Source: Mixta calida
GTDB taxonomy: Bacteria; Pseudomonadota; Gammaproteobacteria; Enterobacterales; Enterobacteriaceae
DNA: 64,000 nt
Assembly (NCBI RefSeq): GCF_002953215.1
Contig: NZ_CP026378.1
Span: 3,640,540 to 3,704,539 of the forward strand
Direction of reading: 5' to 3'
Part shown: piece by piece, positions 28,460-36,768 of the stretch
How the letters are laid out: the number at the start of each line of letters is the position of its first letter
Numbering within the stretch: the first letter of the stretch is position 1
The notes under the pieces: generated by a model
What the model was told of the DNA's origin: nothing
Seen by the model: only the letters and a program-made list of their open reading frames with translations
Databases searched by the model: none
Translations under genes and position numbers: made by a program

Positions 28460-29072
28460 AACACAAATCCCCAGGGTCAAGGATGAGTGGGTGCGCAAGG
28501 CACGGCAATGGGAATCAGCTTCCCGGCGAAACGTGTCGAAAGGATGCGAAGCAGAACGGGGTTCAGCGGCAACCGATAGACATCAGTAAAACCAGAAGGC
28601 CTCTGTTTTTACGCATGTCCAACAGCGGGCTTCGGTTAGCCTCACCGCATGGGAAACTGGCGGGTAATCGGGGAAATGGCGGAAACGCGCCCACGCGGCG
28701 ACCATCGGCAATGATGGGAACAGCGGCGCAGAGCCTGCATCAATCCGAACATAGCGATAACCTCACGCGTTAAAGCTGGGGGGTGATAAAAAGTGGCCGA
28801 CATCATGGCACTCTTTGCCGATGAGAACAACCATGCAGAATGAATAAAAAATCATTTTTAATAAGAAACAGCTTGTAATTATCAGGATGATTAACGCCAG
28901 ATCTGTTTATTTAAGCGATATATTGCGGGTTTTTATGCACCTAAATCTTCGCTATCTTTTAACACTCTATGCTGCGCCGCCTCTATCCGTCCCTCCGCCG
29001 ATTGACGCCCTTAGCGTCACTACGCATGATGCAGGTTCGCAGTCCGACACCCACTGAATGGATGAGGTAACT
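28460..29072. other. Divergent leader region between speC and nemA-like gene
   Basis: This 613-base spacer has no full-size gene. On the minus strand it contains two short open frames preceding speC (28642-28752 and 28563-28616), described separately. The nemA-side half is AT-rich and should hold that gene's promoter; AGGT before 29073 is its ribosome site. Confidence 0.5.
28642..28752 (-). CDS. Candidate speC leader peptide ORF
   Basis: A 36-codon frame with GAGGT seven bases before its ATG, ending 183 bases before the speC start. The product is rich in Arg and His (M-Q-A-L-R-R-C-S-H-H-C-R-W then R-G-R, ending P-M-R). In E. coli the ornithine decarboxylase gene speF is induced through a 34-residue Arg/His-rich ornithine-sensing arrest peptide, SpeFL, at a similar distance. 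There is no clear residue-by-residue match to SpeFL, so the role is inference from position, size and composition. Confidence 0.35.
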   Translation of the reverse strand: MFGLMQALRRCSHHCRWSPRGRVSAISPITRQFPMR

Positions 29073-30140
29073 ATGGCAAGCTTGTACCAACCGGTAAAAA
29101 TCGGCGCACTGGCGTTAAAGAACCGTATTGTCATGGCCCCGCTGACGCGTATGCGCGCGGTCGAGGCGCGTACGCCTAACGAGGTGATGCTGAAGTACTA
29201 TGTGCAGCGCGCCAGCGCCGGCCTGATTGTCACCGAAGCGACCTCGGTAACACCGCAGGGCGTTGGCTATCCCAGCACGCCGGGCATCTGGAGCGAAGAG
29301 CAGGTGGCGGGCTGGCGCAAAATTACCGACGCGGTGCATCAGGCCGACGGCAAAATCGTGCTGCAACTCTGGCATGTGGGCCGTGTTTCCGATCCGATAC
29401 ATCTTAATGGCGATCTGCCGGTCGCGCCCAGCGCCATCGCGCCGGAAGGCCATGTGACGCTGGTGCGACCGCAGCGTCCTTACGTCACGCCGCGTGCGCT
29501 GGAGACCGACGAAATTCCCGGCATCGTGGAAGATTTTCGCCGCGCGGCGGAAAACGCGCGCCAGGCGAGCTTCGACGGCGTTGAGATCCACGCCGCCAAC
29601 GGCTATCTGATCGATCAGTTCCTGCATGACGGCTCTAACAAACGCAGCGATCGCTACGGCGGCGCTATTGAGAACCGCGCCCGTTTCCTGCTGGAGATAG
29701 TGGATGCGGTGCTGACCGTCTGGTCGGCGGATCGCGTCGGCGTGCATCTGAACCTGATGTCCAACGCCTATTCCATGTCCGATTCCAACCCGCAGGCGCT
29801 GTTCGGCTACGTGGCGGAGCAGCTCGACGCGCGCCAGCTGGCGTTTATTTTCGCCCGCGAAGCGCTGACTCAGGCGGAGCCGATCGGCCCGCTGGTGCGG
29901 GAAAAGTTCAGCGGCGCGTTTATCGCCAACGAAGGCATTACGCGTGAAGAGGCGGAGAAGCTGATTGAAGAGGGCCGGGCGGACGCGGTGAGCTTCGGCA
30001 AACTGTTTATCGCCAACCCAGATTTGGTGGAGCGTTTTAAACGGCAGGCGCCGCTAAACGCCGTGGATAACGAGACCATCTATCGGATGGAGCCGCCCTA
30101 CGAGCGCGGCTATACCGATTATCCCTTCCTGACGGAGTAA
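29073..30140 (+). CDS. nemA: Old yellow enzyme, alkene/N-ethylmaleimide reductase
   Basis: FMN- and NADPH-dependent reductase of activated alkenes and nitro compounds. The 355 residues match NemA-type OYEs: P-L-T-R-M-R near residue 25, L-W-H-V-G-R near 103, the H-A-A-N-G-Y-L-I-D-Q-F active-site segment near 178 with S-N-K-R-S-D-R-Y-G-G after it, and S-F-G-K-L-F-I-A-N-P-D at the FMN phosphate site near 307. ATG at 29073 with GATGAGG ahead; the five-codon extension was rejected. No nemR regulator is adjacent. A GC hairpin after the stop (30148-30168) lacks a good T-run. Confidence 0.88.
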   Translation: MASLYQPVKIGALALKNRIVMAPLTRMRAVEARTPNEVMLKYYVQRASAGLIVTEATSVTPQGVGYPSTPGIWSEEQVAGWRKITDAVHQADGKIVLQLWHVGRVSDPIHLNGDLPVAPSAIAPEGHVTLVRPQRPYVTPRALETDEIPGIVEDFRRAAENARQASFDGVEIHAANGYLIDQFLHDGSNKRSDRYGGAIENRARFLLEIVDAVLTVWSADRVGVHLNLMSNAYSMSDSNPQALFGYVAEQLDARQLAFIFAREALTQAEPIGPLVREKFSGAFIANEGITREEAEKLIEEGRADAVSFGKLFIANPDLVERFKRQAPLNAVDNETIYRMEPPYERGYTDYPFLTE

Positions 30141-30176
30141 GATTTTCCGGCGCGCCGACGGCGCGCCGTCATTTCG

Positions 30177-31493
30177 CTACGGCGTCCCGGCCGCGGTCAC
30201 GCGCCAGACGGTATTGCCCGCATCATCCGCAATCAGCACCCCGCCCTGCTTATCCATTGCCAGCCCAACCGGCAGGCCGCGCACCTCTTTCTGATCGTCG
30301 GTCAAAAATCCGGTGACAAACGGCTCCGGCTTGCCGACCGGCTTGCCATCCCGGAAGGCGACGAACGAAACGCGATAGCCGTTCAGCGGGGTTCTGTCCC
30401 AGCTGCCGTGTTCGCTGATAAAGGCCCCGCCGCGATATTTCTCCGGCAGATTGCTGCCGGTATAGAACAGCAGTCCCAGCGGGGCGACGTGCGAGCTGAG
30501 CGCATAGTCAGGCTTGATCGCCTTCGCCACCAGATCGGGGCGCTGCGGCATGACGCGATGGTCGACATGCTGGCCGAAATAACTCCAGGGCCAGCCGTAG
30601 AAGCCGCCTTCCTGTACCGACGTCAGATAGTCCGGCACCAGATCGGCGCCGATCTCGTCGCGTTCGTTGACGATCGCCCAAAGCTTGCCGGTTTGCGGCT
30701 CCCACTGCAAGCCGGTGGGATTACGCAGGCCGGAAGCGTAGATGCGGCTGCCGCCGGTGGCGGTATCGACTTCCAGCACCGCGGCGCGGCGATACTCTGC
30801 ATCAAGGCCGTTTTCAGTAATATTGCTGTTAGATCCCACGCCGACATAGAGCTTGCTGCCGTCCGGGCTGGCCAGCAGCGATTTAGTCCAGTGGTGGTTA
30901 ATGCCGCCCGGCAGATCGGCCAATTCCGTACCGGGATCGGTAATACGCGTCGCGCCCGTTTCATAATGGTAGCGCCTGATGCTGTCGGCGTTGGCGACGT
31001 AAAGCGTATCGCCCACCAGCTGTACGCCGAACGGTGAATAGAGATTCTCAAGAAAGATATGCTTTTCCCAGGTTACGCCGTCGCCGCTGGGATTGCGCAG
31101 CAGCGTAATGCGGTTGCCCCCTTTGCCGCCCTTGCCGGAGGATTTCTGCACCATTCCCATCACCAGCTGTTTCGGCGCGGTCACCGGCGCGGTGCCGGGA
31201 CTGTTGGCTTCCACCACCAGCACATCATTATTCGGCAGCACATATACCTGACGCGGATGCATAAAGCCGTCCGCCACTTTCGTGATGCGCAGTCCGCTGG
31301 CAACCTTCGGCGTCTCGCCCTGCTTCCAGCTAACGCCCTTCGGCACCTGCATCGGCGGCATCAAGAAGTCCTGCGCCTTCGGCAATACCGGATCGGGCCC
31401 CATCTGTTGTTCAGCATCGACAGCAGCCTGTTCATCACAGCCGCTCAGCAACAGCGCGGAAGAGAGCGCCAGCAGTAAAATTGATTTTTTCAT
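30177..31493 (-). CDS. PQQ-dependent sugar dehydrogenase-like lipoprotein
   Basis: Predicted soluble quinoprotein-type beta-propeller (L-sorbosone/glucose dehydrogenase-like), 438 residues, anchored as a lipoprotein: M-K-K-S...L-L-L-S-G-C places the lipid cysteine at residue 19. Propeller features are F-M-H-P-R-Q near 78, S-P-F-G-V-Q near 153, G-L-R-N-P-T-G near 255, G-W-P-W-S-Y-F near 295 and F-I-S-E-H-G-S-W near 360. Substrate and cofactor are not proven. Its ATG overlaps the stop of the DUF2231 membrane gene (ATGA), so the two form an operon and probably share electron-transfer duties. Confidence 0.83.
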   Translation of the reverse strand: MKKSILLLALSSALLLSGCDEQAAVDAEQQMGPDPVLPKAQDFLMPPMQVPKGVSWKQGETPKVASGLRITKVADGFMHPRQVYVLPNNDVLVVEANSPGTAPVTAPKQLVMGMVQKSSGKGGKGGNRITLLRNPSGDGVTWEKHIFLENLYSPFGVQLVGDTLYVANADSIRRYHYETGATRITDPGTELADLPGGINHHWTKSLLASPDGSKLYVGVGSNSNITENGLDAEYRRAAVLEVDTATGGSRIYASGLRNPTGLQWEPQTGKLWAIVNERDEIGADLVPDYLTSVQEGGFYGWPWSYFGQHVDHRVMPQRPDLVAKAIKPDYALSSHVAPLGLLFYTGSNLPEKYRGGAFISEHGSWDRTPLNGYRVSFVAFRDGKPVGKPEPFVTGFLTDDQKEVRGLPVGLAMDKQGGVLIADDAGNTVWRVTAAGTP

Positions 31494-31930
31494 CGCGCGA
31501 CTCCTTCAGCGCTACGCAGGCGCAGAGCAAGCTGAATATTGGCCAGACACAGCAGCGCCACCACCAAAGTAGAGAGGATCACGCCAGCGGGCGCCACCGC
31601 ATACGCATCGCGGCTGTGCACAAAGGCGTTGAAGATCGCCAGCACAATAGCCAGCAGGTTGGCCCAGAAATGGATTTTCACCGGCGAGGTTTGCGGCCAT
31701 GAAACGCCGACCCATACCTGCACCAGGTTAATCAGCCGAGGAATAATGGCGATAATCAGGCCGAAAGCGATCAGCCAGCTGGCGCTTTTCGTCCACATCG
31801 GGTGAGGACTGTTGAGATAAATAATGTCAAAAATCCATGCGGCGGTGAAAAAGCCGAGCGGGATCGGATTAAGGAATTCATACAGCGCCACAGCAAGCGC
31901 AGAGTGGCGTCTGGTCGCATTGGGGTTCAT
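31490..31930 (-). CDS. DUF2231 inner-membrane protein
   Basis: The 146-residue product has four hydrophobic segments (about 12-35, 48-70, 80-100 and 115-137) and fits DUF2231, often found beside PQQ or heme dehydrogenases as a possible membrane electron-transfer partner. The ATG at 31930 has AGGAG ahead; a 13-codon upstream extension lacks a ribosome site. It overlaps the downstream PQQ-type gene by four bases. Function is inferred from this pairing only. Confidence 0.75.
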   Translation of the reverse strand: MNPNATRRHSALAVALYEFLNPIPLGFFTAAWIFDIIYLNSPHPMWTKSASWLIAFGLIIAIIPRLINLVQVWVGVSWPQTSPVKIHFWANLLAIVLAIFNAFVHSRDAYAVAPAGVILSTLVVALLCLANIQLALRLRSAEGVAR

Positions 31931-32087
31931 CGGCGGGCTCCTGAAGTAACAAAAAATGACCGGCAACAATGCGCTTGCTGCCGTATCGCTAACCTGAAAA
32001 AGATTAGTAAACGTAAAGATTTTCGCGCACTAAACAGGCAAAAATAGTCAAATCCTTCCTGAAAGCGCACAAAAGGATCTTGTGGTT

Positions 32088-32099
32088 AAGATATATCTT
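32088..32099 (+). promoter_or_regulatory. Palindrome in the siderophore-interacting-protein promoter
   Basis: AAGATATATCTT is a perfect 12-base dyad 40 bases ahead of the gene start, followed by another GATAT. In E. coli the PadR repressor YqjI binds AT-rich dyads at yqjH; a PadR gene lies downstream here, so this is its likely operator. Confidence 0.5.
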
Positions 32100-32138
32100 G
32101 GATATGTTTCTGCTTTTACTTCAGACGAGACAATCACG

Positions 32139-32927
32139 ATGAGCGCAGACATCACCGCACAGAACTGGCCGCTGCCCACCCGTAAGAAAAACGAGCTGCG
32201 GCTGCGTCAGCTCCGCGTGCAGAGCAAGACGCGTATCGGCAGTTTTTACCGCATCGTACTGACCGGCGACGATCTCCAGGGCTTCACCTCCCACAGCTTC
32301 GACGATCACATCAAACTCTTTTTTCCTGACGCCGCCAGCGGCGAGCTGAGCCTGCCGGAAGTGGGCGAACAGGGCGTGGTCTGGCCGGAGGGCAAGCGCC
32401 CGGCATCGCGCGACTACACTCCGCTGGCGTATGACGCGGCGACCAATCGTTTAACCATCGATTTCTTTATCCATCCGGGCGGCGTGGCGAGCGACTGGGC
32501 GGAACGGGCGCAGGAGAACGATCCGCTGGTGATCGGCGGGCCGCGCGGCTCTTTCTGCATGCCGACCGACTACGCCTTCCAGCTCTATCTGTGCGACGAA
32601 ACGGGCCTGCCTGCGCTGGGACGCCGCCTGGCGGAGCTGCGCGCAGCGCAGGTGGAAGCTGAAGTGCATCTGATGATTATGGCGGACGAAGCGCAGAGCA
32701 AAGCCTACCTGCCGCCGCTGGACGGCATCACCTGTCATTTCCTGCCTGCCGGCGATACCGCTATCGCGCACGCCGCGCTGGAGCGACTGCCGATCCCGCC
32801 GCAGGGCTATTTTCTCTGGATCACCGGCGAAGGCGATCGGGTAAAAACGCTGCTCGACTACCTGACGGAACAGCGTCAGATTAACGACAGCTACGTGCGC
32901 GGCGTTGCCTACTGGCACAGCAAGTAA
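32139..32927 (+). CDS. yqjH: Siderophore-interacting (ferric-siderophore reductase) protein, YqjH-like
   Basis: Cytoplasmic FAD/NAD(P)H enzyme that reduces ferric siderophores to release iron. The 262 residues have an N-terminal FAD-binding barrel with the R-P-A-S-R-D-Y-T-P-L flavin motif near residue 88, F-F-I-H-P-G-G-V-A-S-D-W-A near 110, and the G-G-P-R-G-S-F nucleotide segment near 135, then a C-terminal NAD(P)-like domain ending in G-V-A-Y-W. ATG at 32139 was chosen; the upstream extension lies in the promoter. The PadR regulator gene follows 77 bases downstream in the same direction. Confidence 0.87.
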   Translation: MSADITAQNWPLPTRKKNELRLRQLRVQSKTRIGSFYRIVLTGDDLQGFTSHSFDDHIKLFFPDAASGELSLPEVGEQGVVWPEGKRPASRDYTPLAYDAATNRLTIDFFIHPGGVASDWAERAQENDPLVIGGPRGSFCMPTDYAFQLYLCDETGLPALGRRLAELRAAQVEAEVHLMIMADEAQSKAYLPPLDGITCHFLPAGDTAIAHAALERLPIPPQGYFLWITGEGDRVKTLLDYLTEQRQINDSYVRGVAYWHSK

Positions 32928-33004
32928 GCGTCACTTTCCGGTTGCGGCGCGGACCGATCGGGAACGCGCCGTTCCTTATTTATTCTCAAACGTGACGTAA
33001 AACG

Positions 33005-33511
33005 ATGAAAGATAAAAACGGTTCCGCCTTTTTTGCCCACAGAAAGCGTAAAGAGCGCCTGCTGGACGCCACCGAGGTGCGCCTGCTGATTTTAACGGTG
33101 CTGGCGCAGCGTCCGGCGCACGGCTACGAGATCATCAAGGCGATCGAGGAGCTGTCGCGCGGCGAATATACCCCCAGCCCCAGCCTGGTTTACCCTAACC
33201 TGACGCTGATGGAGGAGATGGGCTATATCCAGGCGGTGGCGGAAGAAGGCAACAAGAAAAATCACCTGATCACCGCCGAGGGCGAAGCGCATCTGGCGCA
33301 GCAGCAGCCGCAGCTGGAGGCGGTAATGGCGCGTCTGGCGTCGTTGGCGGTGCTGGCTAACAATCGCAGCCAGCCGGAAGTGCAGCGCGCGATCCATAAT
33401 ATGAAGATGGCGCTGAACACCCGCCTGGCCGATGAAAACCTTTCGCAGCAGGCGCTCTACGCCATTGTCGATGTGCTGGACGAGGCGGCGAAAAAGATCG
33501 AGCGCAGCTGA
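33005..33511 (+). CDS. PadR family transcriptional regulator (YqjI-like)
   Basis: Winged-helix regulator of 168 residues: L-D-A-T-E-V-R-L-L-I-L-T-V-L near residue 20, H-G-Y-E-I-I-K-A-I-E near 40, the recognition segment P-S-P-S-L-V-Y-P-N-L near 57, and a C-terminal dimer helix. It is closest to YqjI, the nickel/iron-responsive repressor of yqjH, but lacks the His/Cys-rich N-terminal extension that YqjI uses to bind metal; only one His occurs in its first 20 residues. Unlike E. coli, it is in tandem with rather than divergent from the reductase gene. Probably regulates that gene. Confidence 0.8.
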   Translation: MKDKNGSAFFAHRKRKERLLDATEVRLLILTVLAQRPAHGYEIIKAIEELSRGEYTPSPSLVYPNLTLMEEMGYIQAVAEEGNKKNHLITAEGEAHLAQQQPQLEAVMARLASLAVLANNRSQPEVQRAIHNMKMALNTRLADENLSQQALYAIVDVLDEAAKKIERS

Positions 33512-33548
33512 GGGCGTGGCGCTGAGTTTTGCGGACGGCCGTACGCAA

Positions 33549-33575
33549 TAAAAACGGCCTCCGTGGGGAGGCCGT
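33549..33575 (-). terminator. Terminator of the minus-strand NADPH dehydrogenase gene
   Basis: Stem ACGGCCTCC/GGAGGCCGT with a four-base loop. On the minus strand it is followed by TTTTATTG. It may also slow transcription from the padR side. Confidence 0.75.
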
Positions 33576-33621
33576 AGAAAAAGCGTTGAAGCGGGCCCGC
33601 CGACGGCAGGCCCGAAAGCGA

Positions 33622-34722
33622 TTACTCGCTGGTGCGGTAGCGCTCCAGCCAGTGCGCATACGGCGCAGGCAGCACCCAGGCGGCCTTCTCTTCTTTCAGC
33701 GCCAGCGCGGCCTGATACGGCCAGTGCGGGTTCGCCAGGTGCGCGCGGCCCACCATCACCAGGTCCAGCTGTTGCTCTTCCACGGTGCGGTTAGCAATAG
33801 CCGGCGCATCGATGCCCCAGGCGGAAGCGACCGGAATCTGCGCTTCCCGGCGCACGCGCTCGGCGATCGGCGCAAGGAACGCCGGGCCCCACGGAATATT
33901 GGCGTCCGGGGTGGAGAAGCCGATGCTGACGCTCAGCAGATCCAGGCCGTTAGCGCGCATCTGACGGGTCACTTCAATCGATTCCGCCAGCGTTTCCTCG
34001 TCGCGGCCATCATATTCGATGACGCCAAAACGCGCGGTCAGCGGCAGGTTTTCCGGCCAGACGTGACGCACGGCTTCCAGCGTTTCCAGCATAAAGCGGC
34101 TGCGGCCAGCGAGGTCGCCGCCGTACTGATCCTGACGTTGGTTAGCCTGCACCGAGAAGAAGCTCTGCGCCAGGTAGCCGTGCGCAAAGTGCAGCTCCAG
34201 CCATTCAAAACCGGCGTCGCGGGCGCGACGGGCGGCGGTAGCGAAATCTTCACGTACGCGGGCGATATCGTCCAGCGTCATCGCTTTCGGCACCTGCGGC
34301 AGATTTGCGCCGAAGGCGACGGCGGACGGCGCGATGGTTTCCCAGCCGCGACCGTCGTCAGCGGCGATATGGTCGTCGCCTTCCCACGGACGGTTAGCGC
34401 TGGCTTTGCGTCCGGCATGGGCGATCTGAATGCCCGGCACCGCGCCCGCCGCTTTGATATCACGCGCAATCTGCGCCAGTTTCTCCGCCTGCTCATCGTT
34501 CCAGATGCCGAGGCAGCCGGGAGTGATGCGCCCTTCCGGCGATACCGCCGTGGCTTCGACGATCACCAGTCCCGCGCTGCCGCGCGCCAGGCCGCTATAG
34601 TGTACGCGATGCCATTCGTTGCTCAGGCCGTCGGTGGCGGTGTACTGGCACATAGGCGGCACCGCGATGCGGTTGCGCAGCGTGACGTCTTTTAAAGAGA
34701 ACGGTGAAAATAAACCTGACAT
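33622..34722 (-). CDS. NADPH dehydrogenase, YqjM/XenA-type old yellow enzyme
   Basis: FMN enzyme of the thermophilic-like OYE class. From the ATG at 34722 (M-S-G-L-F-S-P-F-S-L-K-D) the 366 residues show P-P-M-C-Q-Y near residue 25, where the Cys tunes the flavin and marks the YqjM class, H-Y-G-S/H-Y-S-G-L-A near 44, the active-site H-A-G-R-K-A-S near 105, H-F-A-H-G-Y-L near 178 and V-G-R-A-H-L-A-N-P near 325. A 61-codon upstream extension was rejected. A strong hairpin sits in the leader. It is the second OYE within 5 kb and of a different subclass from the first. Confidence 0.87.
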   Translation of the reverse strand: MSGLFSPFSLKDVTLRNRIAVPPMCQYTATDGLSNEWHRVHYSGLARGSAGLVIVEATAVSPEGRITPGCLGIWNDEQAEKLAQIARDIKAAGAVPGIQIAHAGRKASANRPWEGDDHIAADDGRGWETIAPSAVAFGANLPQVPKAMTLDDIARVREDFATAARRARDAGFEWLELHFAHGYLAQSFFSVQANQRQDQYGGDLAGRSRFMLETLEAVRHVWPENLPLTARFGVIEYDGRDEETLAESIEVTRQMRANGLDLLSVSIGFSTPDANIPWGPAFLAPIAERVRREAQIPVASAWGIDAPAIANRTVEEQQLDLVMVGRAHLANPHWPYQAALALKEEKAAWVLPAPYAHWLERYRTSE

Positions 34723-34783
34723 GTTAACCCCTTCGTTCAGGAAGAAAGAATAGAGCAGAGCCGATCCTGACCGGCTCTGAACG

Positions 34784-34812
34784 ATAACCGGCAGCTCAAC
34801 GCTGCCGGTTAT
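34784..34812. repeat. Perfect 12-bp inverted repeat between MFS and OYE genes
   Basis: ATAACCGGCAGC and its exact complement are separated by five bases. No T-run follows on either strand. It may be a weak terminator for the minus-strand MFS gene or a leader structure of the OYE gene, whose start is 61 bases away. Confidence 0.7.
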
Positions 34813-34935
34813 ACCGCCGTCCGCGACGAGGTTTTCTTTAAACCCCCTGTCGCGTTGGCATCTTGTCGCCTGACGCAGCGCGTTCGCGCTGGTTATCAGG
34901 TCCAAAGCAGGCTGATAATAGCCCGCCCGCCGTTT

Positions 34936-36372
34936 TTAAACTTCGCCGTATTTGCTGCGCATCATATTTTCGATCTCCTCCAGGCTCTTGCCGCGCGTCT
35001 CCGGCAGCATAAAGAAAACGAAAATGAAGGAGCCGATATTCAGCAGCACAAACAGGAAAAAGGTCTGATTGCCGATGACGCTCAGCAGCAGCGGGAAAGC
35101 AAACGCGACCGTCGCGTTGCAGATCCACTGGAAGCAGACCGCGGTGCCCGCCAGCGCGCCGCGAATCTTCATCGGGAACAGCTCGGACATCAGCAGCCAG
35201 TAAACCGGCGAAATGCACATCTGCATAAAGAACAGGAACACCAGAATGCACGCCAGCGCCAGATAGCTCTGCGTCAGGTTCTGCGGCAGCAGCGTCAGGG
35301 TCAGGCCCAGCGCTATCTGCGTCAGAATCACGATGCTCAGTCCGGTCATCAGCATATGACGACGGCTGAAGCGGCTGACCGCCCAGATGCCCACCAGCGT
35401 GGCGAGCACTGACACGATGCCGTTGCCGATGGTGGCGGCGATCGAGGCGTTAGTGCCCATGCCGGTAGTTTTCAGAATGATCGGCGTGTAGTACATAAAG
35501 GCGTTAACACCGGTAAACTGCGCCACAAAGCCCAGTCCGCAGCCTGTCAGCAGCACGCGAATCACCCAGCGCTCTTTCAGCAGCGCTTTCACCGACGGTC
35601 CCTTACGCGCCAGCCGTTCCTGCTTGCGCATCTCCGCCATCTCTTTGCGCACCTCGCGCGGCGTTTCGCGCAGCTTTTTCAGTACCTTCAGCGCCTCGGT
35701 GAAGCGCCCTTCCGACACCAGCCAGTGCGGCGAAGCGGGCACGAAGAAGGTGCCGATAAACAGCAGAATGCCCGGCACCATCGCCAGCGCCAGCATATAG
35801 CGCCAGATATGCGGATCGTGCAGCGTATAGCTCATGATGGTGCTGACGACATAGGCAAGCAGCTGCCCGCTGACGATCATCAATTCATTGCGGCTTACCA
35901 GCGGCGCGCGGCGCTTTGGTCCGGCAATCTCGGCGATAAACACCGGCACGGTGGAGGAACCGCCGCCGACGGCGATCCCCAGCACAAAGCGCATGGCAAT
36001 CATGGTGGACACGGTCGGCGCCACGGCGGTGCCCAGCGCGCCGGCGATAAACAGCAGCGCCAGACTACGCAGCGTCATGCGACGGCCGAAGCGGTCGGAG
36101 AAAAACCCGCTCAGAAAGGAGCCGATCGCTGCGCCGAAAATCAGCGACGAGGCGACCAGGCCTTCGGTAAAGGAGTTCAGCCCCAGCCCACCCTGCGACG
36201 GCGCGGCGGACATAAAGGGCAATGATCCAGAAATAATGCCGGTATCGTAGCCAAAGGCGAGCGCGCCCATGGTCGCCACCAGCACCACGATAAAGATGCG
36301 TTGTCTGACGGTATCTTTGGTTAGCGTTTCCGCCTCTGCGACGGCAGGTTGTTCAGTTGGATAGTCGGCCAT
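34936..36372 (-). CDS. MFS sugar porter
   Basis: Inner-membrane transporter of the sugar porter family, 478 residues, twelve membrane segments. Signatures: F-G-Y-D-T-G-I-I-S-G in TM1, D-R-F-G-R-R after TM2, P-V-F-I-A-E-I-A in TM4, P-A-S-P-H-W-L at the central loop, Q-F-T-G-V-N-A-F in TM7 and P-E-T-R-G-K-S-L-E-E-I-E at the end. The substrate cannot be read; polyols such as myo-inositol or a pentose are possible for this subgroup. GGGAG lies before the ATG at 36372. It stands alone, so substrate hints from context are lacking. Confidence 0.85.
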   Translation of the reverse strand: MADYPTEQPAVAEAETLTKDTVRQRIFIVVLVATMGALAFGYDTGIISGSLPFMSAAPSQGGLGLNSFTEGLVASSLIFGAAIGSFLSGFFSDRFGRRMTLRSLALLFIAGALGTAVAPTVSTMIAMRFVLGIAVGGGSSTVPVFIAEIAGPKRRAPLVSRNELMIVSGQLLAYVVSTIMSYTLHDPHIWRYMLALAMVPGILLFIGTFFVPASPHWLVSEGRFTEALKVLKKLRETPREVRKEMAEMRKQERLARKGPSVKALLKERWVIRVLLTGCGLGFVAQFTGVNAFMYYTPIILKTTGMGTNASIAATIGNGIVSVLATLVGIWAVSRFSRRHMLMTGLSIVILTQIALGLTLTLLPQNLTQSYLALACILVFLFFMQMCISPVYWLLMSELFPMKIRGALAGTAVCFQWICNATVAFAFPLLLSVIGNQTFFLFVLLNIGSFIFVFFMLPETRGKSLEEIENMMRSKYGEV

Positions 36373-36768
36373 ATTGCTCCCTGTTATTAGTTTTGTAATG
36401 ATTTATTCAGGACTTCCCATTGATTTATAAGGGCTTTCTCCAGCTAAACGGCAAAAGGTAAAGATAAGTTTAGACAGCCTTCGCTGAAATCGCCTGTTTA
36501 CGTGATGAAAGTCACAATAAAAAGGGTTACAGAAGAGCCACCGCGTTCTGAACGGCAAAGGTATGTAGGCTGAAAAAAGGAACGCTGGCGTTTATGCCAG
36601 CGTGTAAAAGAGTGGACAGAAAAAGGCGCGCCCGCAATGCTCATCGCACCGGGAAAATATTAATGAGTCGTTCTTGTCAGTCTCCCGCCGCGCCGCCTCC
36701 GGCTGCTGATTAAAAATTTTCACGCTTTCGCGCAGCCGCGCGGCGAGAGGCCGTCGCCCTAACTCACC
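36373..36768. other. Intergenic region with a terminator, no gene seen
   Basis: Contains the terminator of the right-hand MFS gene (36572-36603) and the presumed promoter of the sugar porter on its left side, where the sequence turns AT-rich. No open frame with family features was found. Confidence 0.5.
36572..36603 (-). terminator. Terminator of the DHA2-type MFS gene
   Basis: On the minus strand, stem ACGCTGGC/GCCAGCGT with a six-base loop, then TCCTTTTTTC. Confidence 0.75.

Noticed and set aside
30148..30172. GC-rich dyad after the nemA-like gene as a terminator
   Set aside because: A stem is present, but there is no T-run on either strand.
33529..34695. A 388-codon plus-strand frame opposite the YqjM-type enzyme
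   Set aside because: Antisense shadow with no family features.
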